Origin: an uncultured Collinsella sp.
Lineage (GTDB): Bacteria > Actinomycetota > Coriobacteriia > Coriobacteriales > Coriobacteriaceae
DNA length: 35,519 nucleotides
Assembly: GCA_958415625.1 (NCBI GenBank)
Contig: CATYZI010000025.1
Coordinates: forward strand, 1-35,519
Direction: 5' to 3'
The position numbers and the translations under genes were made by a program. Below are positions 6,962-14,220 of this stretch, piece by piece (positions within the stretch are counted from its first letter, which is position 1; each line of letters starts with the position of its first letter). A model generated the notes under the pieces. The model was given only the letters and a program-made list of their open reading frames with translations. It did no database searches and was not told the DNA's origin.

Positions 6962-7888
6962 TTACAGCTTGGCGACGGCGTCGTCCACGTGCGAGACGTA
7001 GATGTCGTCGACCGCGGCGTTCTGTCCCAGACCCTGGAGCAGGCACGTCACTTCGAAGCCGGCGGCCACGAACTTCGCAGCCCAGCTGTCGGGGTCGGTC
7101 TCGTCTGCCATGTCGTTGTTCGCGTGGTCGCCCGCGACCACCATGAACGGCGCGAGCACGGCCTTCTTGTACCCTGCGGCGCTCGCGGCGGCGATAACAT
7201 CCTCGCAGGTCGGTTCAGCCTCGACGGTGCCGACGAAGAACTGCGTCAAGCCCTCGTTCTTGAACACTTCCTGCATCTTGGCATAGTCGGCGTTGGAATC
7301 GGCTTCGGTGCCGTGGCCCATGAGGCACAGCGCCGTCTTGCCGTCGTCGAAGGACACCATGTTCTCCTTAATGGCTGCGGCCACCTTCTTGTAGTCGTCG
7401 TCGGAGGTGAGCAGCGGGTCGCCGAGCGAGATCTTGTCGAACTTGTCGGCGTACTTGTCGAGCTCGTCTTTCACGTCGGCGTATTCCAGGCCAGCCATGA
7501 GATGCGTCGGCTGCACGACGATTTCCTTCACGCCGTCTTCCACGCAGCGGTCGAGCGCCTCGGTCATGTTGTCGATCGTGATGCCGTCGCGCTTCTTCAG
7601 CTTGTCGATGATGATCTGCGCGGTGAAGGCGCGGCGGATGTCGTAGTCCTGCCAGTACTTCTCGCGGATAGCGTCTTCGATGGCGCCGATGGTGATGTGG
7701 CGCGAGTCATTGTAGCTCGTGCCGAAGCTCGTGACGAGGATGACCGGCTTCACGGCCTTCTCCTTTTCACTCGATTTCTCGGAACTCGCGGAGGTGTTGG
7801 AGCAGCCCGCGAGCGCGACTCCGGCGAGCGCGACGGCTCCGGTTGCTGCGGCGCCCATGAAGCCGCGGCGTGACATCTGGTCGGACAT
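6962..7888 (-). CDS. cbiK: CbiK-type sirohydrochlorin cobaltochelatase, exported Tat lipoprotein form
   Basis: A 308-residue class II chelatase. The CbiK core starts near residue 47 (KPVILVTSFGTSYNDSR) and keeps the expected metal/catalytic residues: His192 in GHGTEAD, Glu223 in GTVEAEP and His255 in VAGDHANND. Their spacing matches Salmonella CbiK His145, Glu175 and His207. The known reaction is insertion of Co2+ (or Fe2+) into sirohydrochlorin. Unlike the cytoplasmic enzyme, this one starts with MSDQMSRRGFMGAAATG, a Tat-like twin-arginine motif, and a lipobox (LAGC, Cys29), so it should be anchored outside the membrane. ATG 7888 has AGGAAAGGA upstream; the longer reading from 7975 has no support and would bury the signal. 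It is first in a minus-strand operon behind a cobalamin riboswitch. A periplasmic CbiK is known in Desulfovibrio. Confidence 0.9.
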   Translation of the reverse strand: MSDQMSRRGFMGAAATGAVALAGVALAGCSNTSASSEKSSEKEKAVKPVILVTSFGTSYNDSRHITIGAIEDAIREKYWQDYDIRRAFTAQIIIDKLKKRDGITIDNMTEALDRCVEDGVKEIVVQPTHLMAGLEYADVKDELDKYADKFDKISLGDPLLTSDDDYKKVAAAIKENMVSFDDGKTALCLMGHGTEADSNADYAKMQEVFKNEGLTQFFVGTVEAEPTCEDVIAAASAAGYKKAVLAPFMVVAGDHANNDMADETDPDSWAAKFVAAGFEVTCLLQGLGQNAAVDDIYVSHVDDAVAKL

Positions 7889-8010
7889 GGTTTTTCCTTT
7901 CCTCGGTTTGCCGGTCCCCCGGCGACAGTTGCTTGTCGGCACAAGCGAAAGAAAAGCGCACCCCTCGGGGTTCACAAGGAGCTAACGCCACGGCGATGCC
8001 GTGAGGAAAA

Positions 8011-8145
8011 GGCGAAGCAGTCTGGCTTGGGGCGCGAGGCGGTTCGCCCGCGCGTCCTATACAGTAATGTCCCTTGCCCAGGATTCCCACCTGGTTCCCT
8101 CCGCAAGCCAGCGCGGGCTGTGCGGGCGCCGCGCCGGTCATTTCC
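8011..8145 (-). promoter_or_regulatory. Cobalamin riboswitch upstream of cbiK
   Basis: Read on the minus strand, the region contains the conserved core GGGAACCAGGTGGGAATCC, then GGGACATTACTGTATAGG and a short GC hairpin, then the B12-box-like AAGCCAGACTGC. An 8-bp helix closes the core: CTGGCTTG (8111-8104) with CAAGCCAG (8029-8022). Flanking bases GGCG and CAG can pair with CTG and CGCC to extend it. The large peripheral P10-P11 insertion seen in some classes is absent, so it looks like a compact class. About 120 nt separate it from the cbiK start. A small hairpin (CACGGC/GCCGTG) lies just after it and another (GCCGG/CCGGC) just before the ribosome site, so the mode (transcription or translation) is undecided. 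It should switch off cbiK and the importer genes when B12 is plentiful. Confidence 0.85.
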
Positions 8146-8346
8146 TTTTATCCGATTGTCATATGCTCGTTGCCGAAACTTTTACTATGATAGTGGGCAC
8201 TTGTGAACGTGTCAAAGCCAGGGCGGGCTGCATTGCGCCTCCTGCCTGCGTATTTGCGCCGATTGCCGCTGCAGGCGCCGTGTTTTGCCCGCTGCGCGAA
8301 TGGCGGCGTAAACGGTTGCGATGAGAAACGGGAAGGGAAGGCTCGG
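8146..8346. promoter_or_regulatory. Divergent promoter region between cbiK and the cbiF operon
   Basis: This 201-nt gap must hold the start signals of both operons. A plus-strand TATGAT is at 8186-8191, about 155 nt before cbiF, without a clear -35 at normal spacing. I searched the plus-strand leader (8192-8346) for a cobalamin riboswitch core and B12 box and saw neither. An in-frame ATG at 8203 lies here, but it lacks a ribosome site and the CbiF homology begins only at 8347. Confidence 0.45.
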
Positions 8347-9138
8347 ATGATTCATATCGTTGGCGCAGGCTCGGGCGCCGCCGACCTTATCACGCTGCGC
8401 GGGGCGCGCCTTCTGCGCGCGGCCGACGTGGTCGTTTGGGCGGGAAGCCTTGTGAACCCCGAGCTGCTCGCTGAGTGCAAGGAATCCTGCATCGTCTACG
8501 ACAGCGCGCACATGACCTTGGAGGAAGTGCTCGACGTGATGTGCGCGGCGGATGCGCGGGGCGAGGAAGTGGTGCGCCTGCACACGGGCGACCCGTGCCT
8601 GTACGGCGCCATCCAGGAGCAGATGGACGCACTCGACGCGCGCGGCGTGGACTACGAGGTGGTGCCCGGCGTGTCGAGCTTTTGCGGTGCCGCGGCGGCG
8701 CTTCGCCAGGAATACACGCTGCCGGGAATCAGCCAGTCGGTCGTGATCACGCGGCTTTCCGGGCGCACCCCCATGCCCGCGGGCGAGGGCATGCGCACCA
8801 TGGCGGAAAGCGGCTCGACTATGGTCATCTTCCTGAGCTCGGGTATGCTCGCCGAGCTTTCCGCCGAGCTTTTGGTCGCGGGCCGCAGCTCCGACGAGCC
8901 GGCGGCGCTCGTGTACAAGGCGACCTGGCCTGAGGAGCGCGTGGTGCGATGCACAGTGGGCACGCTCGCCGATGCGGGCGCGCGAGAGGGCATCGACCGC
9001 ACGGCGCTCGTGGTGGTGGGCCGCGTGCTCGGAGCTCGCGGTGGGCTTGCGCACAACGGCGCGCAAGCGGAGTCGTACGAGCGCAGCAAGCTTTACGACC
9101 CTTCGTTTGCCACGGGGTATCGGAAGGCGAGCAACTAG
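8347..9138 (+). CDS. cbiF: Cobalt-precorrin-4 C11-methyltransferase
   Basis: A 263-residue SAM-dependent class III methyltransferase that methylates C11 of cobalt-precorrin-4. Visible motifs are the N-terminal HIVGAGSGAADLITLRG glycine-rich segment, HTGDPCLYGAIQEQM at about 79-93, VVPGVSSFCGAAAAL, and the CbiF/CobM-specific SQSVVITRLSGRTPMP block. ATG 8347 is preceded by a purine-rich GGGAAGG stretch. It is the first gene of the 17-gene plus-strand operon; the next gene starts 1 nt after its stop. Length is normal for the family (about 255-260). Confidence 0.95.
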   Translation: MIHIVGAGSGAADLITLRGARLLRAADVVVWAGSLVNPELLAECKESCIVYDSAHMTLEEVLDVMCAADARGEEVVRLHTGDPCLYGAIQEQMDALDARGVDYEVVPGVSSFCGAAAALRQEYTLPGISQSVVITRLSGRTPMPAGEGMRTMAESGSTMVIFLSSGMLAELSAELLVAGRSSDEPAALVYKATWPEERVVRCTVGTLADAGAREGIDRTALVVVGRVLGARGGLAHNGAQAESYERSKLYDPSFATGYRKASN

Positions 9139-9139
9139 C

Positions 9140-10324
9140 GTGGCCTTCGAGCACTACATATATACCGGGACGACCCGCCTGCGCTGCGGCTACACCACGG
9201 GGAGCTGCGCCGCGCTCGCGGCGAAGGCGGCCTGCGAGATGCTCTTGTCACGAAAGCCCGTCGGCCGCGTGTCGATCGTCACCCCCGGCGGACTGCCCGT
9301 CGAGGCGAACGTGGTCGACGCATGCATCGGCGAGGGGTGCGCCCAGTGCGCCGTGCGAAAGGACGCAGGTGACGATGCCGATGTGACCGACGGCGTACTC
9401 GTGTACGCGCGCGTGGAACATGCGGGGTCGGGCACGGGTTCTGCGGGCAGCAAGGGCGTGCCCGCGTGCGAATCGGAAGTTTCCGTCGATGGCGGCGTGG
9501 GCGTGGGGCGCGTGACGTTGCCCGGGCTCGAGCAGCCGGTGGGGGCGGCCGCCATCAACGCGACGCCGCGCGCGATGATCACTTCGGCGGTGCGCGAGGT
9601 GTGCGCCGCGCACGGCTTTTCTGGAAATATTGCTGTGACGATTTCGGTACCCGAGGGTGTTGCCCTTGCCGAAAAGACCTTCAACCCGCGCCTGGGGATA
9701 GAGGACGGCATCTCCATCCTGGGCACGACGGGCATCGTCGAGCCGCGCAGCCTCGCTGCCTTGCGCGACAGCATCGAGCTCGAGATCCGGCAGCATGCGG
9801 CTATGGGGCGGTGCGGAGTCGTGCTCACGCCCGGCAACTACGGCGCGCAGTTCATCTCGGGGCATTTCCACCTAAACGGTGCGCCGGTGGTCTTCATCTC
9901 CAACTTTGTGGGCGATGCGATTGATTGCTGCGTTCGCGAGGGATTCACCAATGTCCTTCTTGTGGGACACATCGGCAAGCTGGTGAAGGTCGCGGGCGGC
10001 ATCATGGACACCCATTCGCGTACCGCCGACTGCCGCGCGGAGATTCTGGCCGCCCACGCGGCCTTGGCCGGCGCGGGCGCGAAGACCGTGCGCGATATCA
10101 TGTCGTCGGTCACGACCACGGCGGCGCTCGAGGTAATCGAGGCCGCCGGCGTGGGGGACGCTGCGCGCGCTTCGCTCGCTGCGGCAATCGAGGACAGGTT
10201 GCGCCGCCGCGCGGCGGGCGGATGCGACATCGCCGCGGTCGTGTTCGACGCCGAGCGCCGCGAGCTTTTCCGCACGTCGGGCGCCGATGCAGTTATCGGG
10301 GAATTGGGGGCGACGTATGAGTAG
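9140..10324 (+). CDS. cbiD: Cobalt-precorrin-5B C1-methyltransferase
   Basis: A 394-residue protein of the CbiD family, which methylates C1 in the anaerobic pathway. It has the family opening LRCGYTTGSCAALAAKAA at about residues 14-31, a central LGTTGIVEPRS, and NVLLVGHIGKLVKVAGGIMDTHSR. The start is GTG 9140, 1 nt after the cbiF stop; the much longer reading from 8972 would overlap cbiF and lacks homology. The protein is slightly longer than usual because of a Gly/Ser-rich insert after VEHAG (about residues 95-112). CbiD marks the oxygen-independent route. Confidence 0.95.
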   Translation: MAFEHYIYTGTTRLRCGYTTGSCAALAAKAACEMLLSRKPVGRVSIVTPGGLPVEANVVDACIGEGCAQCAVRKDAGDDADVTDGVLVYARVEHAGSGTGSAGSKGVPACESEVSVDGGVGVGRVTLPGLEQPVGAAAINATPRAMITSAVREVCAAHGFSGNIAVTISVPEGVALAEKTFNPRLGIEDGISILGTTGIVEPRSLAALRDSIELEIRQHAAMGRCGVVLTPGNYGAQFISGHFHLNGAPVVFISNFVGDAIDCCVREGFTNVLLVGHIGKLVKVAGGIMDTHSRTADCRAEILAAHAALAGAGAKTVRDIMSSVTTTAALEVIEAAGVGDAARASLAAAIEDRLRRRAAGGCDIAAVVFDAERRELFRTSGADAVIGELGATYE

Positions 10325-11006
10325 AGGCGTGCTGTACGGGGTGGGTACGGGGCCTGGCGACCCCGAGCTGCTCACGATCAAGGCCGTCCGCACAATCGAA
10401 TCGTGTCCGGTCATCGCCGCACCGCAGACGGCGGACGGGGTCATGGTCGCGCTCGACATCGTGCGCGGCGCCGTCGACCTTACAGGCAAGACGGTGATCC
10501 CCGTGCGATTCTCGATGACGCGCGATCTCGAGCGCCGCGCGGCCGAGCATGCCTCGCTTGTTCGCGAGCTTGTCGCGCACCTGGATGCGGCCCGCGACGT
10601 CGCGCTGCTGAACCTGGGGGACCCGAGCATCTACGCCACCTTCCAGCGCATAGCGCCCGACGTGCGCGCCCGCGGGTTCGAGGCGCGCGCCATTCCCGGC
10701 GTGCCGAGCTTCTGCGCGGTCGCCGCGGCGCTCGAGCGCGACCTCACGCCTGAGATGTCGTCGCCTCTGCACATCGTGCCCGGCGGCTACGACGACGTGC
10801 GCCGCGCAATCGGCTGGCCGGGGACGAAGGTGGTCATGAAGGCGCGCCGCTCGCTTGCGGACACGAAGCGCATCCTTCGCGAGGAGGTCGCCTTCGACGG
10901 TGCCGAGCTCGTAGAGGACTGTGGGCTTCCGGGCGAGCGCGTGTACCGCTCGCTCGACGATGTGCCCGATCGGGGCAGCTACTTCTCGACGATGGTGGTG
11001 CGCTAG
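10317..11006 (+). CDS. cbiL: Cobalt-precorrin-2 C20-methyltransferase
   Basis: A 229-residue SAM-dependent methyltransferase that methylates C20 of cobalt-precorrin-2, the first step after cobalt insertion. It shows GVGTGPGDPELLTIKA at 8-23, NLGDPSIYATF at 99-109 and IPGVPSFCAVAAAL. ATG 10317 overlaps the cbiD stop by 8 nt, with a run of G as its ribosome site. Its substrate would be the product of a CbiK-type chelatase. Confidence 0.95.
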   Translation: MSRGVLYGVGTGPGDPELLTIKAVRTIESCPVIAAPQTADGVMVALDIVRGAVDLTGKTVIPVRFSMTRDLERRAAEHASLVRELVAHLDAARDVALLNLGDPSIYATFQRIAPDVRARGFEARAIPGVPSFCAVAAALERDLTPEMSSPLHIVPGGYDDVRRAIGWPGTKVVMKARRSLADTKRILREEVAFDGAELVEDCGLPGERVYRSLDDVPDRGSYFSTMVVR

Positions 11007-12140
11007 ATGAGGGTTTCCTGCATAGCGTTCACTGAGAGGGGGTATGCGTTGGCGGAGCGCACCGCACGCGCGCTTTCTGATTGCGCGAAGACAGGTGAAG
11101 ATGACCCTGGCTGGGACGTTTTCGTTTCCCGAGGGTTCGGCGAGGGGAAGGCCGACCTGCGCACATGGACGGCGCTCGCGTGGGAAGCGTCGGACGCGCT
11201 TCTGTTCGTGGGCGCGGCGGGCATCGCCGTGCGGGCGATCGCGCCGCATGTCGCCTCGAAGGCAAACGATCCCGCGGTTGTGGCGATCGACGAGGCGGGG
11301 CGCTTTGCCGTCTCGCTTTTGTCGGGGCATTTGGGCGGTGCGAACGAGCTTGCGCAAACTGTGGCACGCGCGGCAGGGGCCATCCCCGTCATCACCACGG
11401 CGACCGACGTTCGCGGTGTTTGGGCGGTGGATACGTGGGCGCGCTGTGCGGGGCTCACCGTTTCGAATCCCGAGGCTATCAAGCGAGTGTCGGCGCGGCT
11501 GCTTTCGGGCGGGCGCGTGGCGCTCTATTCCGACATGCCGATTTCGGGACAGCCGCCTGAGGGGGTTGACATTGCGTCCGACCGCGCTCGGGCCGATATC
11601 GTCGTGTCGCCGTTCGCTGGGGCGAATGCAGGTGCGTCCGTTCGCGCGGCGGAGACTACGGGCGAGGTCGTGCCCGCCGGTGAGACGGGGAAGCCGGCGG
11701 GCGTTCGGGCGCAGGCGCCTGTGCCCGAGCCGCTTCGCCTTGTCGTGCCCTGTATCGTTGCGGGCATAGGGTGCCGTCGCGGTGCGTGCGCCGAAGCGAT
11801 CGGGGAGGCGTTTCTTCTCGCGTGCGGGCAGGCGGGTATCTCGCCTTCGGCCGTGCGCAAGGCGGCGACGATTGACGTGAAGGCGCACGAGGAGGGTCTG
11901 CTCGCCTTCTGCCGCGCGCGCAATATCCCGCTTGCGACGTATTCCGCAGATGAGCTGTCGCAAGTCGAAGGCAGCGTTTCGCCATCTGATTTCGTGCGCG
12001 CGATGGTGGGGGTCGACAACGTGTGCGAGCGCGCGGCGCTCGCGGATGGGGACAAACTTATCTTCCCGAAGCTCGCTCACGGCGGCGTGACCGTCGCATT
12101 TTCCAAGGTAACTATCGAACTTTCGTTTAAGGAGCGGTGA
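11007..12140 (+). CDS. cbiG: Cobalt-precorrin-5A hydrolase
   Basis: A 377-residue protein that opens the delta-lactone ring of cobalt-precorrin-5A and releases acetaldehyde. The N-terminal domain has LLFVGAAGIAVRAIAPHV and LLSGHLGGANELAQ. The C-terminal CobE-like domain starts near residue 250 (CIVAGIGCRRGACAEAI) and contains TIDVKAHEEGLLAFC. Between them lies an Ala/Gly/Thr-rich linker of about 40 residues. The ATG follows the cbiL stop directly. Confidence 0.93.
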   Translation: MRVSCIAFTERGYALAERTARALSDCAKTGEDDPGWDVFVSRGFGEGKADLRTWTALAWEASDALLFVGAAGIAVRAIAPHVASKANDPAVVAIDEAGRFAVSLLSGHLGGANELAQTVARAAGAIPVITTATDVRGVWAVDTWARCAGLTVSNPEAIKRVSARLLSGGRVALYSDMPISGQPPEGVDIASDRARADIVVSPFAGANAGASVRAAETTGEVVPAGETGKPAGVRAQAPVPEPLRLVVPCIVAGIGCRRGACAEAIGEAFLLACGQAGISPSAVRKAATIDVKAHEEGLLAFCRARNIPLATYSADELSQVEGSVSPSDFVRAMVGVDNVCERAALADGDKLIFPKLAHGGVTVAFSKVTIELSFKER

Positions 12141-12883
12141 TGGGAAAGCTCTTCTTGGTGGGGATCGGCCCGGGCGGCCCCGACGGCATGACGATTGCGG
12201 CCCGGCGCGCGCTCGAGGCGGCCGACATCGTTGTGGGGTACACGAAATACGTGGAGCTCGCGCTCGGCGCCGTGCCCGACGCGGCGCATCTCGCGACGCC
12301 GATGATGCACGAGGTCGAACGGTGCCGCCTGGCGCTTTCGCGCGCGCAGAGCGGAGAAGCCGTGGCGCTCGTGTGCAGCGGTGACGCGGGCGTGTACGGC
12401 ATGGCGAGCCCCGTGCTGGAGCTTGCGGAGGACTACCCCGATGTAGACGTGGAAGTTATCGCCGGGGCCACCGCGGCTCAGAGCGGGTCGGCGGTGCTCG
12501 GCGCCCCGCTTGCCCACGACTTCGCGGTCGTGTCGCTCTCCGACCTGCTCACGCCGTGGGAGGTCATCGAGCGCAGGCTCGCCGCCGTGGCGAGCGCCGA
12601 CTTCTGTATCTGTTTGTACAACCCGCGCAGCAGAAAGCGCGCCGACAGGCTCTCGCGCGCGGCGAAGATTATGCTCGAATGGAAGGCCCCCGACACGCTC
12701 TGCGGCTGGGTACGCAACATCGGGCGCGAGGGGCAGCAGTCGGGCATGTGTAGGCTCTCTGAGCTGGGGGAGATCGACGCTGACATGTTCACCACCGTGT
12801 TCGTCGGCAACGCGGACACGAAGCGCGTAGGCGGCCGTATGGTCACACCGCGCGGGTATCGGGAGATTCCATGCGAAAGGTAA
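12140..12883 (+). CDS. cbiH: Cobalt-precorrin-3 (precorrin-3B-type) C17-methyltransferase
   Basis: A 247-residue methyltransferase for C17 methylation and ring contraction. Motifs: LFLVGIGPGGPDGMTIAARRAL at the N-terminus, CSGDAGVYGMASPVLE at 79-94, LYNPRSRKRADRL at 159-171 and VRNIGREGQ. ATG 12140 was preferred over GTG 12137 because AAGGAG at 12129-12134 is 5 nt from the ATG and only 2 nt from the GTG. The A of the start codon is the last base of the cbiG stop. No CbiH60-type C-terminal ferredoxin/nitrite-reductase-like extension is present. Confidence 0.95.
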   Translation: MGKLFLVGIGPGGPDGMTIAARRALEAADIVVGYTKYVELALGAVPDAAHLATPMMHEVERCRLALSRAQSGEAVALVCSGDAGVYGMASPVLELAEDYPDVDVEVIAGATAAQSGSAVLGAPLAHDFAVVSLSDLLTPWEVIERRLAAVASADFCICLYNPRSRKRADRLSRAAKIMLEWKAPDTLCGWVRNIGREGQQSGMCRLSELGEIDADMFTTVFVGNADTKRVGGRMVTPRGYREIPCER

Positions 12884-14220
12884 CGATCATCGGGGCGGGG
12901 CCCGGAAACCCCGACTTGCTCTCGCGCGCGGCGCTCGACGCGATCGACATCGCCGACGTGGTCATCGGCGCTCATCGCGCGCTTGCCGGCATCGACGTGC
13001 CGCCCGACGTGGTGAGATGCGAGCTCGTGAAGACGGCGGACATCGTCGCCGAGCTCGCCGATGCGGCGTCGTGGCAGCGCGCCGTGGTCGTGATGACGGG
13101 CGATGTGGGGCTGTTCAGCGGCGCACGCCGCCTGGTGGAGGCGCTCTCCGGCGACGCGCAGGTGGACGTGCACGTCATTCCCGGCATAAGCTCAGCGTCG
13201 TATCTCGCCGCGCGCCTCGCGCGTCCATGGCAGGATTGGCGCTTCGCGAGCGCTCACGGCGTGGCGTGCGACATCGTGGCCGAGGCCGAGCGTGCAGGTG
13301 AGCTCTTCCTCGCCACGTCGGGCGGGGAAGACCCCTCGCGGCTTTCGGGCGAGCTTGTGCAGGCGGGCTTCGGGGACGCGCGCGTGACGGTGGCCGAGCG
13401 CCTGTCATACCCCGACGAGCGCATCACCTGCGCGACCGCAAGTGAAATCGCAGGTCAGACGTTCGACGACTTGAACGTGATGCTTATCGAGCCCGCAGGC
13501 GGCGCCGGGTCGTCTGCGGGCTCTAGCGCAGCCTCCGAGGCGCCGGCCGGCGCGTCTGCGCCCGCGGCGGCTTCTTCCGCGGCGGACTTTGCGGGCGCAT
13601 CCCGCGCCGCGAGCTCCCGCTGGCCGTACGCTTCCTCGGGCATTCCCGACGAGCTCTTCATCCGCGGCGACGTTCCCATGACCAAGCAGGAGGTGCGCGC
13701 CGTCGCGCTCGCGAAGCTGCGCCTTACCGCGACCGACACCGTGTGGGACGTCGGTGCCGGCACGGGGAGCGTGTCGATCGAGGCGGCGCTCGTCGCGCGA
13801 GCGGGGTCGGTATGGGCGGTCGAGCGCAACGCGGCCGGCGTGCGGCTCATCCGAGAGAACGCGGATGCATTCGGGTGCGGCAATGTGCATGCGGTCCCCG
13901 GTGTCGCCCCCGAAGCGCTCGCGAAACTGCCCGTCCCCGACGCCGTGTTCGTCGGCGGGAGCGCGGGCGAGCTTCCCTCCATCGTGGAGGCGGCGCTCGA
14001 GAAGAACTCGCAGGTTCGCCTGTGCGTGCCATGCGTCACCGTTGAGACGCTCACCGAGGCGTGCGCGCTCCTCTCGGGTTCGCGTTTTAAGGGGTTCGAG
14101 GCGTGCCAGGTGTCGGCCGCCCGTGCCGAGGCTGTAGGCTCGCACCATCTTATGAAGGCGCAAAACCCCGTGTTCCTCGTCAGCGCGCGTGGTGCAGGTG
14201 GGGAAGGCGGCGCCCGGTGA
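12871..14220 (+). CDS. cbiET: Fused cobalt-precorrin-7 C5- and cobalt-precorrin-6B C15-methyltransferase (CbiE-CbiT)
   Basis: A 449-residue bifunctional enzyme. Residues 1 to about 205 are CbiE (TIIGAGPGNPDLLSRAAL, VVMTGDVGLFSGARRL, VIPGISSASYLAARL). Residues about 260-440 are CbiT, a class I Rossmann methyltransferase/decarboxylase (ELFIRGDVPMTKQEVRA, VWDVGAGTGSVSIEAAL, FVGGSAGELPSIVEAAL). Together they methylate C5 and C15 and decarboxylate the C12 acetate; the order corresponds to CobL. The two halves are joined by about 45 residues made almost only of Ala, Ser, Gly and Pro. The start overlaps the cbiH end by 13 nt. Confidence 0.95.
   Translation: MRKVTIIGAGPGNPDLLSRAALDAIDIADVVIGAHRALAGIDVPPDVVRCELVKTADIVAELADAASWQRAVVVMTGDVGLFSGARRLVEALSGDAQVDVHVIPGISSASYLAARLARPWQDWRFASAHGVACDIVAEAERAGELFLATSGGEDPSRLSGELVQAGFGDARVTVAERLSYPDERITCATASEIAGQTFDDLNVMLIEPAGGAGSSAGSSAASEAPAGASAPAAASSAADFAGASRAASSRWPYASSGIPDELFIRGDVPMTKQEVRAVALAKLRLTATDTVWDVGAGTGSVSIEAALVARAGSVWAVERNAAGVRLIRENADAFGCGNVHAVPGVAPEALAKLPVPDAVFVGGSAGELPSIVEAALEKNSQVRLCVPCVTVETLTEACALLSGSRFKGFEACQVSAARAEAVGSHHLMKAQNPVFLVSARGAGGEGGAR

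Noticed and set aside
8203..8346. N-terminal extension of cbiF from an upstream ATG
   Set aside because: No ribosome site and no similarity to the family before residue MIHIVGAGSG at 8347.
8192..8346. Second cobalamin riboswitch on the plus strand
   Set aside because: Neither the GGGAA...GGTG core nor a B12-box partner could be found; AAAGCCAGGGC at 8214 alone is not enough.
10293..12080. Long minus-strand open frame (595 codons) opposite cbiL and cbiG
   Set aside because: It is an antisense shadow caused by high GC: Arg/His-rich, no family motifs, no ribosome site, and it lies opposite two genes with clear family signatures.
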